Source: Rhodobacteraceae bacterium MED-G08 | GTDB taxonomy: Bacteria; Pseudomonadota; Alphaproteobacteria; Rhodobacterales; Rhodobacteraceae | Assembly (NCBI GenBank): GCA_002457055.1 | Contig: NTKT01000006.1 | Span: 28,016-92,015, forward strand | DNA length: 64,000 nt | Reading direction: 5' to 3' | Shown: piece by piece, positions 1 through 9,343 of the stretch | Numbering within the stretch: the first letter of the stretch is position 1 | Layout of the letters: the number at the start of each line of letters is the position of its first letter | The notes under the pieces: generated by a model | Seen by the model: the letters and a program-made list of their open reading frames with translations, nothing else | Told to the model about the DNA's origin: nothing | The model's database searches: none | Program-made: the position numbers and the translations under genes

Positions 1-2260
1 GCCTTTCCCACGTGATATTATCCAGAGACTTCATATTCAATTTCATCTCTGCAAATATCTCGTCAGGTCCTTTATAATCCCAATCCAAGTCAAGCCTTTT
101 AGCCAACTCTACTTCAATCCACCAATCCTCTTTAGCTTCTCCTGGTGGTGCGACAGCACGACGACCCATTTGAACTTGACGGTTAGTATTTGTGACCGTC
201 CCAGACTTTTCATAAAAAGCTGACGCAGGAAGAATAACATCTGCGTAATTGGCCGTCTCAGTAAGAAATATATCTTGAACTACCAAATGATCTAACTTCG
301 CTAATGCCTCACGAGCGTGCTCAACATCTGGATCAGACATTGCGGGGTTTTCACCCAGAATATACATGCCCAATATGCTATCGCCGTGTATTGCGTCCAT
401 AATCTCTGTGACTGTTAAGCCTTTTTCATTTGAAAAATCATCTGACTGCCAAACTTTAGTAAACGAATGCCTTATTTTTTGATCGGTAACGCTTTGATAA
501 TCAGGTAAAAACATAGGGATTAGGCCGGCATCTGATGCACCCTGCACATTGTTTTGACCTCTTAATGGATGTAAGCCAGCACCTGGCCTTCCAACATTAC
601 CTGTCATCAGCGCTAATGAAATTAAACAACGGCTGTTATCGGTCCCATGAACATGTTGACTTATGCCCATGCCCCAAAATATCATTCCCGCCTTCCCTCT
701 TGCAAAGGTACGCGCTGCAGCTCGCAATTCATTTGCAGGGATTCCACAAATGTCTTCCATTGCCTCTGGAGTAAAAGCACTCAAATGCTCTTTTTCCGCT
801 TGCCAGTTCTCGGTCTGATGGGAAATATAGTCATGATCATAAAGCTTTTCCTCTACGATAACGTTCATTATCGCATTTAGCATTGAGACATCGGCACCCG
901 GTTTAAATTGTAGCATATGAGTAGCAAATCTTTTGAGAGCGGTGCCGCGAGGATCCATTACAATTAACTTTCCGCCACGTTTTGTAAATTGTTTAAAATA
1001 CGTTGCCGCAACCGGATGGTTTTCTGTCGGGTTCGCACCAATTACAATTGCAACATCTGCATTTTCGATTTCGTTAAATGTTGCAGTGACTGCTCCAGAA
1101 CCAACATTTTCAAGAAGAGCCGCAACAGATGAAGCATGACAAAGTCTTGTACAATGATCCACATTATTGTGTCCAAAGCCCTGACGAATTAATTTTTGAA
1201 ATAAATAAGCTTCCTCGTTTGAGCACTTTGCTGACCCAAAGCCTGCTACTGCAGCCCCACCCTTTTCATCTCGCAATCTTTTGAGACCTGAAGCTGCAAA
1301 ATCCAATGCTTCAGCCCAGCTAACTTCTTCAAAAACATTTTTATAATTGCCCGGATCAACATTTAGACCCTTTGCTGGTGCATCACTTCGGCGAATAAGC
1401 GGTTTGGTAAGACGATGCGGATGATCTATATAGTCATAGCCAAACCGACCCTTAACACATAATCTACCTTGGTTTGCTGGCCCATTAATCCCTTCGACAT
1501 ATTTTATTTTCTTATTTTTGACTTTGATACTAACCTGACACCCCACCCCACAAAATGGACAAACTGACTTCACTTCTTCATCAAAATCCCCACTGTCACC
1601 AACTTGCTCATCATTAACTGCGCTTGAAGGCATCAAAGCACCCGTTGGGCATGCTTGAACGCATTCCCCACATGCCACACAGGTACTTTCACCCATGGGA
1701 TCATTAAAATCAAAAGTTGGAAAACTATCGTGCCCGCGACCTGCCATTCCTATTACATCATTGACCTGAACTTCCCTACAGGCTCTAACGCACAGACCAC
1801 ATTGGATGCATGCATCCAAATTAACGCTCATAGCAATGTGGCTATCATCTAAGATGGGTATTCTATCAGGCTCAATAGGAGGCAATCGACTACTTTTAAC
1901 ATCGTTCATTTTTGCCATTTCATAAAAATGACTCGAACTGTCGTGCGCTTCAGCACTTTCAGGTTGGTCAGCCATAAGCATTTCCACAACCATTTTCCTG
2001 GCCGAAGTAGCTCGGATGCTATTTGAATGTACCACCATGCCCACTGTAGGTTCACGAACGCATGATGCTGCTAAAGTACGCTCACCTTCGATCTCTACCA
2101 TGCAGGCTCTACAGTTTCCATCAGGCCGATATCCAGTTGTTGGTTTATGGCAAAGGTGAGGAATTACCAAACCTCCATCATTGGCAACATCCCAAATGCT
2201 TTGGCCCTTACTGGCAGTTACTTCTCTACCATCTAAAGTGAAGCGAACAATCTCAGACAT
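1..2260 (-). CDS. fdhA: NAD-dependent formate dehydrogenase, molybdenum/tungsten alpha subunit (partial, 3' end outside window)
   Basis: Oxidises formate to CO2 as the catalytic subunit of a soluble NAD-linked formate dehydrogenase. Translation from the ATG at 2260 gives about 753 residues before the window edge. An N-terminal [2Fe-2S] domain carries C37, C50, C53 and C67. Two ferredoxin-type 4Fe-4S motifs follow at about 151-161 and 194-204. The bis-MGD domain starts with a CPFCGVGC cluster (C234-C241, fourth Cys about 268). The metal-ligand Cys and catalytic His are seen as CTRLCH (C374-H375), so the enzyme uses Cys and not selenocysteine. The start ATG directly abuts the TAG of the upstream beta subunit, which implies translational coupling. 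The order beta-alpha matches Fdh1 of Methylobacterium. Metal (Mo or W) cannot be told from sequence. In this locus it would oxidise formate made from TMAO-derived C1 units. Confidence 0.93.
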   Translation of the reverse strand, partial: MSEIVRFTLDGREVTASKGQSIWDVANDGGLVIPHLCHKPTTGYRPDGNCRACMVEIEGERTLAASCVREPTVGMVVHSNSIRATSARKMVVEMLMADQPESAEAHDSSSHFYEMAKMNDVKSSRLPPIEPDRIPILDDSHIAMSVNLDACIQCGLCVRACREVQVNDVIGMAGRGHDSFPTFDFNDPMGESTCVACGECVQACPTGALMPSSAVNDEQVGDSGDFDEEVKSVCPFCGVGCQVSIKVKNKKIKYVEGINGPANQGRLCVKGRFGYDYIDHPHRLTKPLIRRSDAPAKGLNVDPGNYKNVFEEVSWAEALDFAASGLKRLRDEKGGAAVAGFGSAKCSNEEAYLFQKLIRQGFGHNNVDHCTRLCHASSVAALLENVGSGAVTATFNEIENADVAIVIGANPTENHPVAATYFKQFTKRGGKLIVMDPRGTALKRFATHMLQFKPGADVSMLNAIMNVIVEEKLYDHDYISHQTENWQAEKEHLSAFTPEAMEDICGIPANELRAAARTFARGKAGMIFWGMGISQHVHGTDNSRCLISLALMTGNVGRPGAGLHPLRGQNNVQGASDAGLIPMFLPDYQSVTDQKIRHSFTKVWQSDDFSNEKGLTVTEIMDAIHGDSILGMYILGENPAMSDPDVEHAREALAKLDHLVVQDIFLTETANYADVILPASAFYEKSGTVTNTNRQVQMGRRAVAPPGEAKEDWWIEVELAKRLDLDWDYKGPDEIFAEMKLNMKSLDNITWER

Positions 2261-3937
2261 CTAACTCACCTCATCTGGGAAATGCTTAATTGTAAGTTTG
2301 ATTGGATTGGAAGCCGCTTGCCCTAGGCCACAAATAGAAGCATCAACCATAGTGTCACCGAGTTCGTTTAAAAGATCTGCATCCCAGACTTCTGCTTGCA
2401 TCAATTTTACTGCCTTTTCACAACCAACCCGACATGGGGTACACTGACCACAACTTTCATCCTCAAAAAAACGAAGCATATTTAAAGCAGCATCACGAGC
2501 TCTGTCATGGTCAGACAAAACCACAACCGCAGCGGAACCAATAAAACTACCGTGGGGCTGTAGAGTGTCAAAATCGAGTGGAATATCATCCATTGAAGCT
2601 GGAAGAATACCGGATGAAGGTCCTCCAGGTTGATACGCCTTAAATTTATGACCTTCAGGCATTCCACCAGCCGCTTCAATTATATCTTTAATGGTAGACC
2701 CAGCTGGTAAAAGATGGACACCCGGATTGTTAACGCGTCCAGACACTGAATAACTTCGCAAGCCCTTTCTTCCATTTTTCTCTACAGAATTTAGAATTTC
2801 TGGACCTTCACGACAAATTCTTGCAATCCAATACAAAGTTTCTACGTTGTGCACTAACGTCGGTCGATTAAATATTCCTACTTGAGCCACAAATGGAGGG
2901 CGATGCCTTGGAAGACCTCGCTTGCCTTCAATGCTCTCAATCATAGCGCTCTCTTCGCCGCAAATATATGCTCCAGCCCCCCTACGCAAATCAATGTAAC
3001 CAGGGGATACTATTTTCTTTTTTTCGAGGGCGCTTATTTCAGTTCTCAAAATTTTCAATACAGCTGGATATTCATCCCGCATGTAAATAAATACCTTTTC
3101 AGCCTCTACTGCCCACGCCGCTATTAACATTCCCTCTAAAAATAAATGAGGTGACCGCTCTAAATAATAACGATCCTTAAAAGTGCCTGGTTCACCTTCA
3201 TCGCCGTTAACCGCAAGATATCGAGGTCCAGAATTTGCCCTAACAAATTCCCATTTTTTTCCAGAAGGAAAGCCTGCCCCTCCTAACCCCCTTAAACCTG
3301 CAGATAGAACTGTTTCCTGCACCTCTTGCCAATTGCCACTTTTCTCGAACGATTTGAGCTTTGAATATCCACCCTTCTCTAAATACGTTTTTAAGGTTTC
3401 ATAGTCCGGAATTTTTACGTTAGTATCGCCAGAAGATATTGCGGCCTGTACCTTTTCAATAGTAGCATTATCAATGTGGTTGTGACCCAATTCCAAAGTT
3501 GGAGCAGTATCACAACGCCCCATACATGGTGCTCGAAGAACTCGGACTTGATCGACATCAAGCCCATTTTCCAGGGCAACCTTCAACTCGTTACTACCAG
3601 CAAGCTCGCATGAAAGGCTATCGCAAACACGAATTGTAAGCGCCGGGGGTTCTTTTTCATCTTCTCTTATTACATCAAAGTGCGCGTAAAATGTGGCAAC
3701 TTCGTAGACTTCAGCCATTGACATCTTTAATAATTCTGCCAATGCACGCAAGTGTCTCATGGATAGATGACCAAATTCATCCTGTACCCGATGCAGATGC
3801 TCAATGAGAAGATCTGACCTTAATTCGAGATTGCTAAGTACTTCTTCAACTTCTTTTAGGGCGTTGTCGTCATACTGACGGCCCTTAGGCGTCTTCCTGC
3901 CCTTACCCGAACCATTTTTCCAAATGCCGTCTAACAT
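2261..3937 (-). CDS. fdhB: NAD-dependent formate dehydrogenase beta subunit (fused NuoE-NuoF type)
   Basis: A 558-residue diaphorase subunit that moves electrons from FdhA to NAD+. Residues about 20-160 are a NuoE-like thioredoxin-fold [2Fe-2S] domain with Cys pairs in VCDSLSC and PCMGRC. Residues about 190-550 are NuoF-like: a glycine-rich FMN/NADH site (GLRGLGGAGFPSG; GAGAYICGEE) and a C-terminal 4Fe-4S motif CGQCTPCRVGC. The NuoE-NuoF fusion and the length match the beta subunit of two-subunit Fdh1 enzymes of methylotrophic alphaproteobacteria. It is the first gene of the fdhBA operon. The roughly 230-bp AT-rich gap upstream (3938-4168) should hold its promoter. The Shine-Dalgarno upstream of the ATG is weak. 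Confidence 0.93.
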   Translation of the reverse strand: MLDGIWKNGSGKGRKTPKGRQYDDNALKEVEEVLSNLELRSDLLIEHLHRVQDEFGHLSMRHLRALAELLKMSMAEVYEVATFYAHFDVIREDEKEPPALTIRVCDSLSCELAGSNELKVALENGLDVDQVRVLRAPCMGRCDTAPTLELGHNHIDNATIEKVQAAISSGDTNVKIPDYETLKTYLEKGGYSKLKSFEKSGNWQEVQETVLSAGLRGLGGAGFPSGKKWEFVRANSGPRYLAVNGDEGEPGTFKDRYYLERSPHLFLEGMLIAAWAVEAEKVFIYMRDEYPAVLKILRTEISALEKKKIVSPGYIDLRRGAGAYICGEESAMIESIEGKRGLPRHRPPFVAQVGIFNRPTLVHNVETLYWIARICREGPEILNSVEKNGRKGLRSYSVSGRVNNPGVHLLPAGSTIKDIIEAAGGMPEGHKFKAYQPGGPSSGILPASMDDIPLDFDTLQPHGSFIGSAAVVVLSDHDRARDAALNMLRFFEDESCGQCTPCRVGCEKAVKLMQAEVWDADLLNELGDTMVDASICGLGQAASNPIKLTIKHFPDEVS

Positions 3938-4168
3938 TTCGTCCCACTAATTTTTTTTCCTAATATTAAAAATTTTTAACCACAGGTCAATTACTGAAAA
4001 AGTTTAAGCAATCATCCAAAAGTTAAATTTTATATATTCCCACACTTATGACTAATATCAGAATCCAATCATGTTGAGTTTATAAATTCTCAGAAATTCA
4101 TCAACACCTGAAAGCGACACAGAAAAATACAGATACGAATATGTTGCCAATTCGGGGTAGGTGAAGAC

Positions 4169-5134
4169 CTATGAAACAGATTTCAAGTAAGGTCTTTTTA
4201 TTTTCATATTTGAAAAGGTATTCTCACTTTCTCGACTTATTTGAAGAAGCCAATTTCGAACTACGTCTCTTTCTTTTGAGCTTTTCGCATTCTTTGGAAC
4301 TAAAAGGTAGTATCCATCAGAGGTTTTTACATGTTTATCACCAAGCGGGCATAACAACCTCCCAGATTCTAAATAACGGTCAACCAGATGCTGCCATCCT
4401 AGCGCAACTCCAAGTCCATCTACAGCAGCCTGAACTGCTAGAGGATAAGTGTTCACAATTGTTCGCCTACTACTTCGAAGGTTATTCAGGTTGTGATTTT
4501 TTAACCAAGTGGTCCAATTCATCCACTCAAGATGGCTACTAGCAACATCAATTAAGTCCATATTTTTGATATATTTTTTTGATGTGACATCTGGGTTATT
4601 CGCTAAAAAATCGGGCGAACAAACTGGAAAAACAGTTTCCCCAAAGAGAAGCTCGCTGTGGAAATTCGGCCAATCTCCATTACCTCTAAGAATTACAAGA
4701 TCATTACTTTCTGCCATACACTCTTCATCATCATCCGATGATACAATGGCGATATTTAAGTTTGGATTAACTGCTTGAAAGTTATTTAAACGCGGCATTA
4801 TCCATAGCGAAGCCACTGAATTTGTGGCTGCCAAAGTTATAGAACCAGACGACTCCTTCTCGAGAAGTCTAGAGGAAGCCTCCTTCAAAATATCGATTGC
4901 TTCTGATACAGATGACAGTAGTTCAAAACCCTCTGGAGTAATAGAAATAGACCTATGACCCCTATTAAACAATTGAACGCCATAATGTTGTTCCAACAAT
5001 TTAACTTTTCTACTTATCGATGACTCTGAGATATTCAACTCTTTGGATGCTGAAGTAAAACTTCCTGTTTTACCCGTAACCTGGAACGCCAATAGATGGT
5101 CCAATGGAGGAAGACTCTTGCGACCGTTTAGCAT
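4169..5134 (-). CDS. LysR-family transcriptional regulator (GcvA-like), divergent from tmoX
   Basis: A 321-residue LysR-type regulator. The N-terminal winged helix-turn-helix (about 8-70) includes the typical segment SFTSASKELNISESSISRKV. A periplasmic-binding-protein-like effector domain (about 95-300) follows, with the VQAAVDGLGVALG region seen in GcvA-type members. It is transcribed away from tmoX across about 190 bp, so the TMAO operon is the most likely target. The fdhBA operon lies downstream on the same strand. The effector is unknown; TMAO, a glycine or folate intermediate, or formaldehyde are inferences only. Confidence 0.88.
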   Translation of the reverse strand: MLNGRKSLPPLDHLLAFQVTGKTGSFTSASKELNISESSISRKVKLLEQHYGVQLFNRGHRSISITPEGFELLSSVSEAIDILKEASSRLLEKESSGSITLAATNSVASLWIMPRLNNFQAVNPNLNIAIVSSDDDEECMAESNDLVILRGNGDWPNFHSELLFGETVFPVCSPDFLANNPDVTSKKYIKNMDLIDVASSHLEWMNWTTWLKNHNLNNLRSSRRTIVNTYPLAVQAAVDGLGVALGWQHLVDRYLESGRLLCPLGDKHVKTSDGYYLLVPKNAKSSKERDVVRNWLLQISRESENTFSNMKIKRPYLKSVS

Positions 5135-6277
<1,143 letters not shown>

Positions 6278-6300
6278 GACGATTAATTAAATTAATCACT

Positions 6301-6325
6301 GCTCCCAGATCAAAAATCTGGGAGC
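6301..6325 (+). other. stable hairpin between tmoX and tmoW
   Basis: GCTCCCAGAT / ATCTGGGAGC pair perfectly over 10 bp with the 5-base loop CAAAA. No T-run follows, so this is not a simple terminator. Its place between a binding-protein gene and the membrane genes fits an mRNA-stabilising or partial-attenuation element that keeps the binding protein in excess. Confidence 0.6.
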
Positions 6326-6347
6326 TTACTACTTTCTGGGGTAACTG

Positions 6348-7370
6348 ATGGCCAAAAAACCTGTAATATCGGCTAAGAATGTGTGGAAAATTTTTGGTGC
6401 AAACCCGAAAAAATATCTATCACAAATTTCGGCTGATTATTCTTTTGAACAGATAAAGGAAGATGGATATATAGCTGGCGTCAAGGATGTCTCAATCGAT
6501 GTCCATAAAGGTGAAATGTTAGTCATCATGGGGTTATCTGGGTCAGGTAAGTCCACTTTGGTTAGATGCCTTTCCAGACTGCATGATATAACCGGCGGCA
6601 CAATATCGGTTGATAATCAAGATATTATGTCCCTAACAGAAAAGGAACTTATAGAGTTACGCCGCTCAAAAATGGGCATGGTCTTTCAATCCTTTGGGCT
6701 GCTTCCACATAGAACCGTATTAGAAAATGTTGCATTTCCACTCGAGATGCGTGGACAGGATAAATATACTCGCCGGGAGCGGGCATTAGAGGTAATAAAG
6801 CTGGTTGGATTAGAGGGAAGAGAAGAATATTTTCCAAGAGAATTATCAGGAGGACAACAACAACGTGTTGGCATAGCTAGAAGTTTAGCCATTGAACCAG
6901 ATATTTGGTTCTTAGACGAGCCCTTTTCCGCACTTGACCCGTTAATTAGAAGAGAAATGCAGGACGAATTTCTCAGACTGCAGGGCCTTCTTGGAAAAAC
7001 AATTGTTTTTATAACTCATGATTTCGATGAAGCACTCAGGTTGGCCGATCGAATAGCAATCATGAAAGATGGAATGATAGAACAATGCTCTACACCCGAC
7101 CAAATAGTACTTAATCCAGCAACGGAGTATGTACGAAAATTCACAGAAGACGTTGAAAAAGCACGCGTTGTTAACGTTGAAGCTATTATGGAGCCAACGG
7201 GGAAACCCCGATCATCCAAAAACGCACTTTACGGAAATAAGAAATTAAGAGACGTAGCTAAAATTCTCGCATCAGATACACGGGAATTTATTCCGGTGAA
7301 AGACACTGATGATAAACTAGTTGGTCAAATAAATAGAAAAATAGCACTTGATATAGTGTTTGGCGAATAA
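6348..7370 (+). CDS. tmoW: TMAO ABC transporter, ATP-binding protein
   Basis: A 340-residue ProV/OpuAA-type ATPase. Walker A is GLSGSGKST (62-70), the ABC signature LSGGQQQ (165-171), Walker B ends in DE at 189-190, and the switch His is H223 (FITHDFDEA). A C-terminal extension of about 90 residues resembles a degenerate CBS-type regulatory domain, as in betaine transporter ATPases. It has the long N-terminal lead typical of this family (KIFGANPKKYLSQI). It sits in the operon after tmoX and two bases before tmoV, so the two are probably translated together. It powers uptake through TmoV. Confidence 0.88.
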   Translation: MAKKPVISAKNVWKIFGANPKKYLSQISADYSFEQIKEDGYIAGVKDVSIDVHKGEMLVIMGLSGSGKSTLVRCLSRLHDITGGTISVDNQDIMSLTEKELIELRRSKMGMVFQSFGLLPHRTVLENVAFPLEMRGQDKYTRRERALEVIKLVGLEGREEYFPRELSGGQQQRVGIARSLAIEPDIWFLDEPFSALDPLIRREMQDEFLRLQGLLGKTIVFITHDFDEALRLADRIAIMKDGMIEQCSTPDQIVLNPATEYVRKFTEDVEKARVVNVEAIMEPTGKPRSSKNALYGNKKLRDVAKILASDTREFIPVKDTDDKLVGQINRKIALDIVFGE

Positions 7371-7372
7371 CT

Positions 7373-9343
7373 ATGAAAAAACTTAACCAAAATGGCATGG
7401 ACCTAAAAGCGATCGATACGAACACAGGTATCGCATCATTATTTTTACTGGTTGCCCTTGCATTTTTATTATCAAGAGGAATTTTACCAGCTTGGTTAAT
7501 ACGCATTCCAGAGGCTTTGGTCCCTCCCTTAGCGGTTTGGTTGGATCTGATTTTCAATTTCATAAAAGATGACTTGCATCTTATTGATCTTACTCGCGCC
7601 ATCTCAGGCGGCTTAGAAGTCCTATTAGACATTACAGCTAATCTTTTGTACGGAAGGAACCGATGGCCTAAATTGGGACCTATTCCATGGGCCGCTGTAT
7701 GTGCGTCTTTTGTTGTTTTGGCTTATTATTTAGGCGGAGTGAGACTTGCACTACTTGCCCTGGTCACCTTCGTATGGACCGCGCTTATTGGTCAGTGGAA
7801 GATCGCGATGCAAACGATGTCCGTATTGACCCTAGCCGCACCTTTCGCTGTTCTAATAGGCCTGGGTTTGGGCATCACTGCCTGGAAATTTCGAACATTT
7901 GATAAGTCTATTCGGCCAATATTAAGTGTTCTCCAAACACTACCCTTTTTTACCTACCTACTTCCAGCGGTCATATTTTTTAAAGTTGGGCCAACTGCTG
8001 GTGCTGTAGCCACAATAATGTTTGCTGTACCGCCAATGATTTTAATGACGACACTTGGTTTAAGAAAGGTATCAACCGAAATAGTTGAAGCTGGGCACAT
8101 GAGTGGATGCACTCGATGGCAAATGCTTCGCCGAGTTTACATACCCGCAGCACGAACAGAGATACTTGTTGGGGTTAACCAAGTTATTATGTTGTGCCTT
8201 GCAATGGTAGTTCTTACTGCGTTTATAGGAATGCCTGGCTTAGGGGCTAAACTATTAGCTATGATGGGTTCATTCAAAATTGGCCGTAGTTTTGAAATCG
8301 GAATAACAATAGTTTTATTCGCTATTATGCTAGACCGAATGTCTAAGGCATGGGTCATGAAACAGCCGGTCCATTTTGACCGAGGCACCCAGTGGTGGCA
8401 GAGACATAAATATTTTTTGCTATCGCTTCTAGCTTTCGTATTTTTCTTGCTGCTGTCACAACTTATTCCAATCTTAGCAGAAGTCACACGCAAACAAAGT
8501 TTCTCTCAGGGCAAAGAAATAGACAAAATCATAAAGGGGTTTTTAGCGATTGACAGCATAAAGAATACCACAGAGTGGTTGCGCTGGTTCCTAAACGTTA
8601 AGGTTTTGATACCATTTCGTAACTCTTTACTTTGGATACCCACACCTGCGTTTATACTAATTATAATGGGCTTGGGATGGTATCTTGCGGGCAAAAAAGA
8701 GGCACTAATAGCCGGGCTTTTCTTTACGATTGTCGCAATCACGGGATGGTGGGACCGCTCAGTAATCACTTTATATACAGTAATCTCCGCTGTGGTGCTG
8801 GCTACCTTTATTGGCATACCACTGGGGATAGTCGCGGCAAGATCAACCAAATGGTCATCAAGAATACTGCTTGCTTGTGACACTGCACAAACTTTTCCAA
8901 GTTTTATTTACCTTATTCCAGCGATTATGCTCTTCGGTGTCAATGATGTTGCTGTCGTATTTTCAATACTAATTTTTGCGGCGGTTCCACTAACAAGATA
9001 TACAATCGAGGGGTTACGGGGAGTTCCTCCAGAAATGGTAGAGGCCGCCGATATGTCGGGGGCAACACGCTTCCAGAAACTTTTGACCGTACAACTTCCT
9101 CTAGCATTGCCGACAATGGGCGTGGGTTTCAATCAGGCCATTAATTTTGCCTTTTTCATGGTTATCATCGCCGCGTTCATTGGGACTCAAGACTTAGGTC
9201 AAGAGTTGCAAAGAACATTAGCAGGCACAGAACTCGGTAAAAACTTTGTTTTGGGCATGAATGTCTCTCTTATGGCACTCAGCTTCGACTTTATAATTAC
9301 CAAATGGACCGAAACTCGAAAACAAGCATTGGGTTTGGGCTAA
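7373..9343 (+). CDS. tmoV: TMAO ABC transporter permease, duplicated (two permease domains in one chain)
   Basis: A 655-residue integral membrane protein. It contains two binding-protein-dependent permease modules in tandem, at about 150-330 and 455-640. Each has the EAA-like loop: EAGHMSGCTRWQMLRRVYIP in the first and EAADMSGATRFQKL in the second. Most ProW-type permeases have one module and form dimers, so this is a fused form. The gene starts two bases after tmoW and ends in TAATG, sharing a base with the tdm start. Confidence 0.87.
   Translation: MKKLNQNGMDLKAIDTNTGIASLFLLVALAFLLSRGILPAWLIRIPEALVPPLAVWLDLIFNFIKDDLHLIDLTRAISGGLEVLLDITANLLYGRNRWPKLGPIPWAAVCASFVVLAYYLGGVRLALLALVTFVWTALIGQWKIAMQTMSVLTLAAPFAVLIGLGLGITAWKFRTFDKSIRPILSVLQTLPFFTYLLPAVIFFKVGPTAGAVATIMFAVPPMILMTTLGLRKVSTEIVEAGHMSGCTRWQMLRRVYIPAARTEILVGVNQVIMLCLAMVVLTAFIGMPGLGAKLLAMMGSFKIGRSFEIGITIVLFAIMLDRMSKAWVMKQPVHFDRGTQWWQRHKYFLLSLLAFVFFLLLSQLIPILAEVTRKQSFSQGKEIDKIIKGFLAIDSIKNTTEWLRWFLNVKVLIPFRNSLLWIPTPAFILIIMGLGWYLAGKKEALIAGLFFTIVAITGWWDRSVITLYTVISAVVLATFIGIPLGIVAARSTKWSSRILLACDTAQTFPSFIYLIPAIMLFGVNDVAVVFSILIFAAVPLTRYTIEGLRGVPPEMVEAADMSGATRFQKLLTVQLPLALPTMGVGFNQAINFAFFMVIIAAFIGTQDLGQELQRTLAGTELGKNFVLGMNVSLMALSFDFIITKWTETRKQALGLG

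Noticed and set aside
9304..9342. Upstream extension of the tdm frame into tmoV
   Set aside because: The TAATG junction gives a better start at 9343; the extra 13 residues are the out-of-frame end of the permease.
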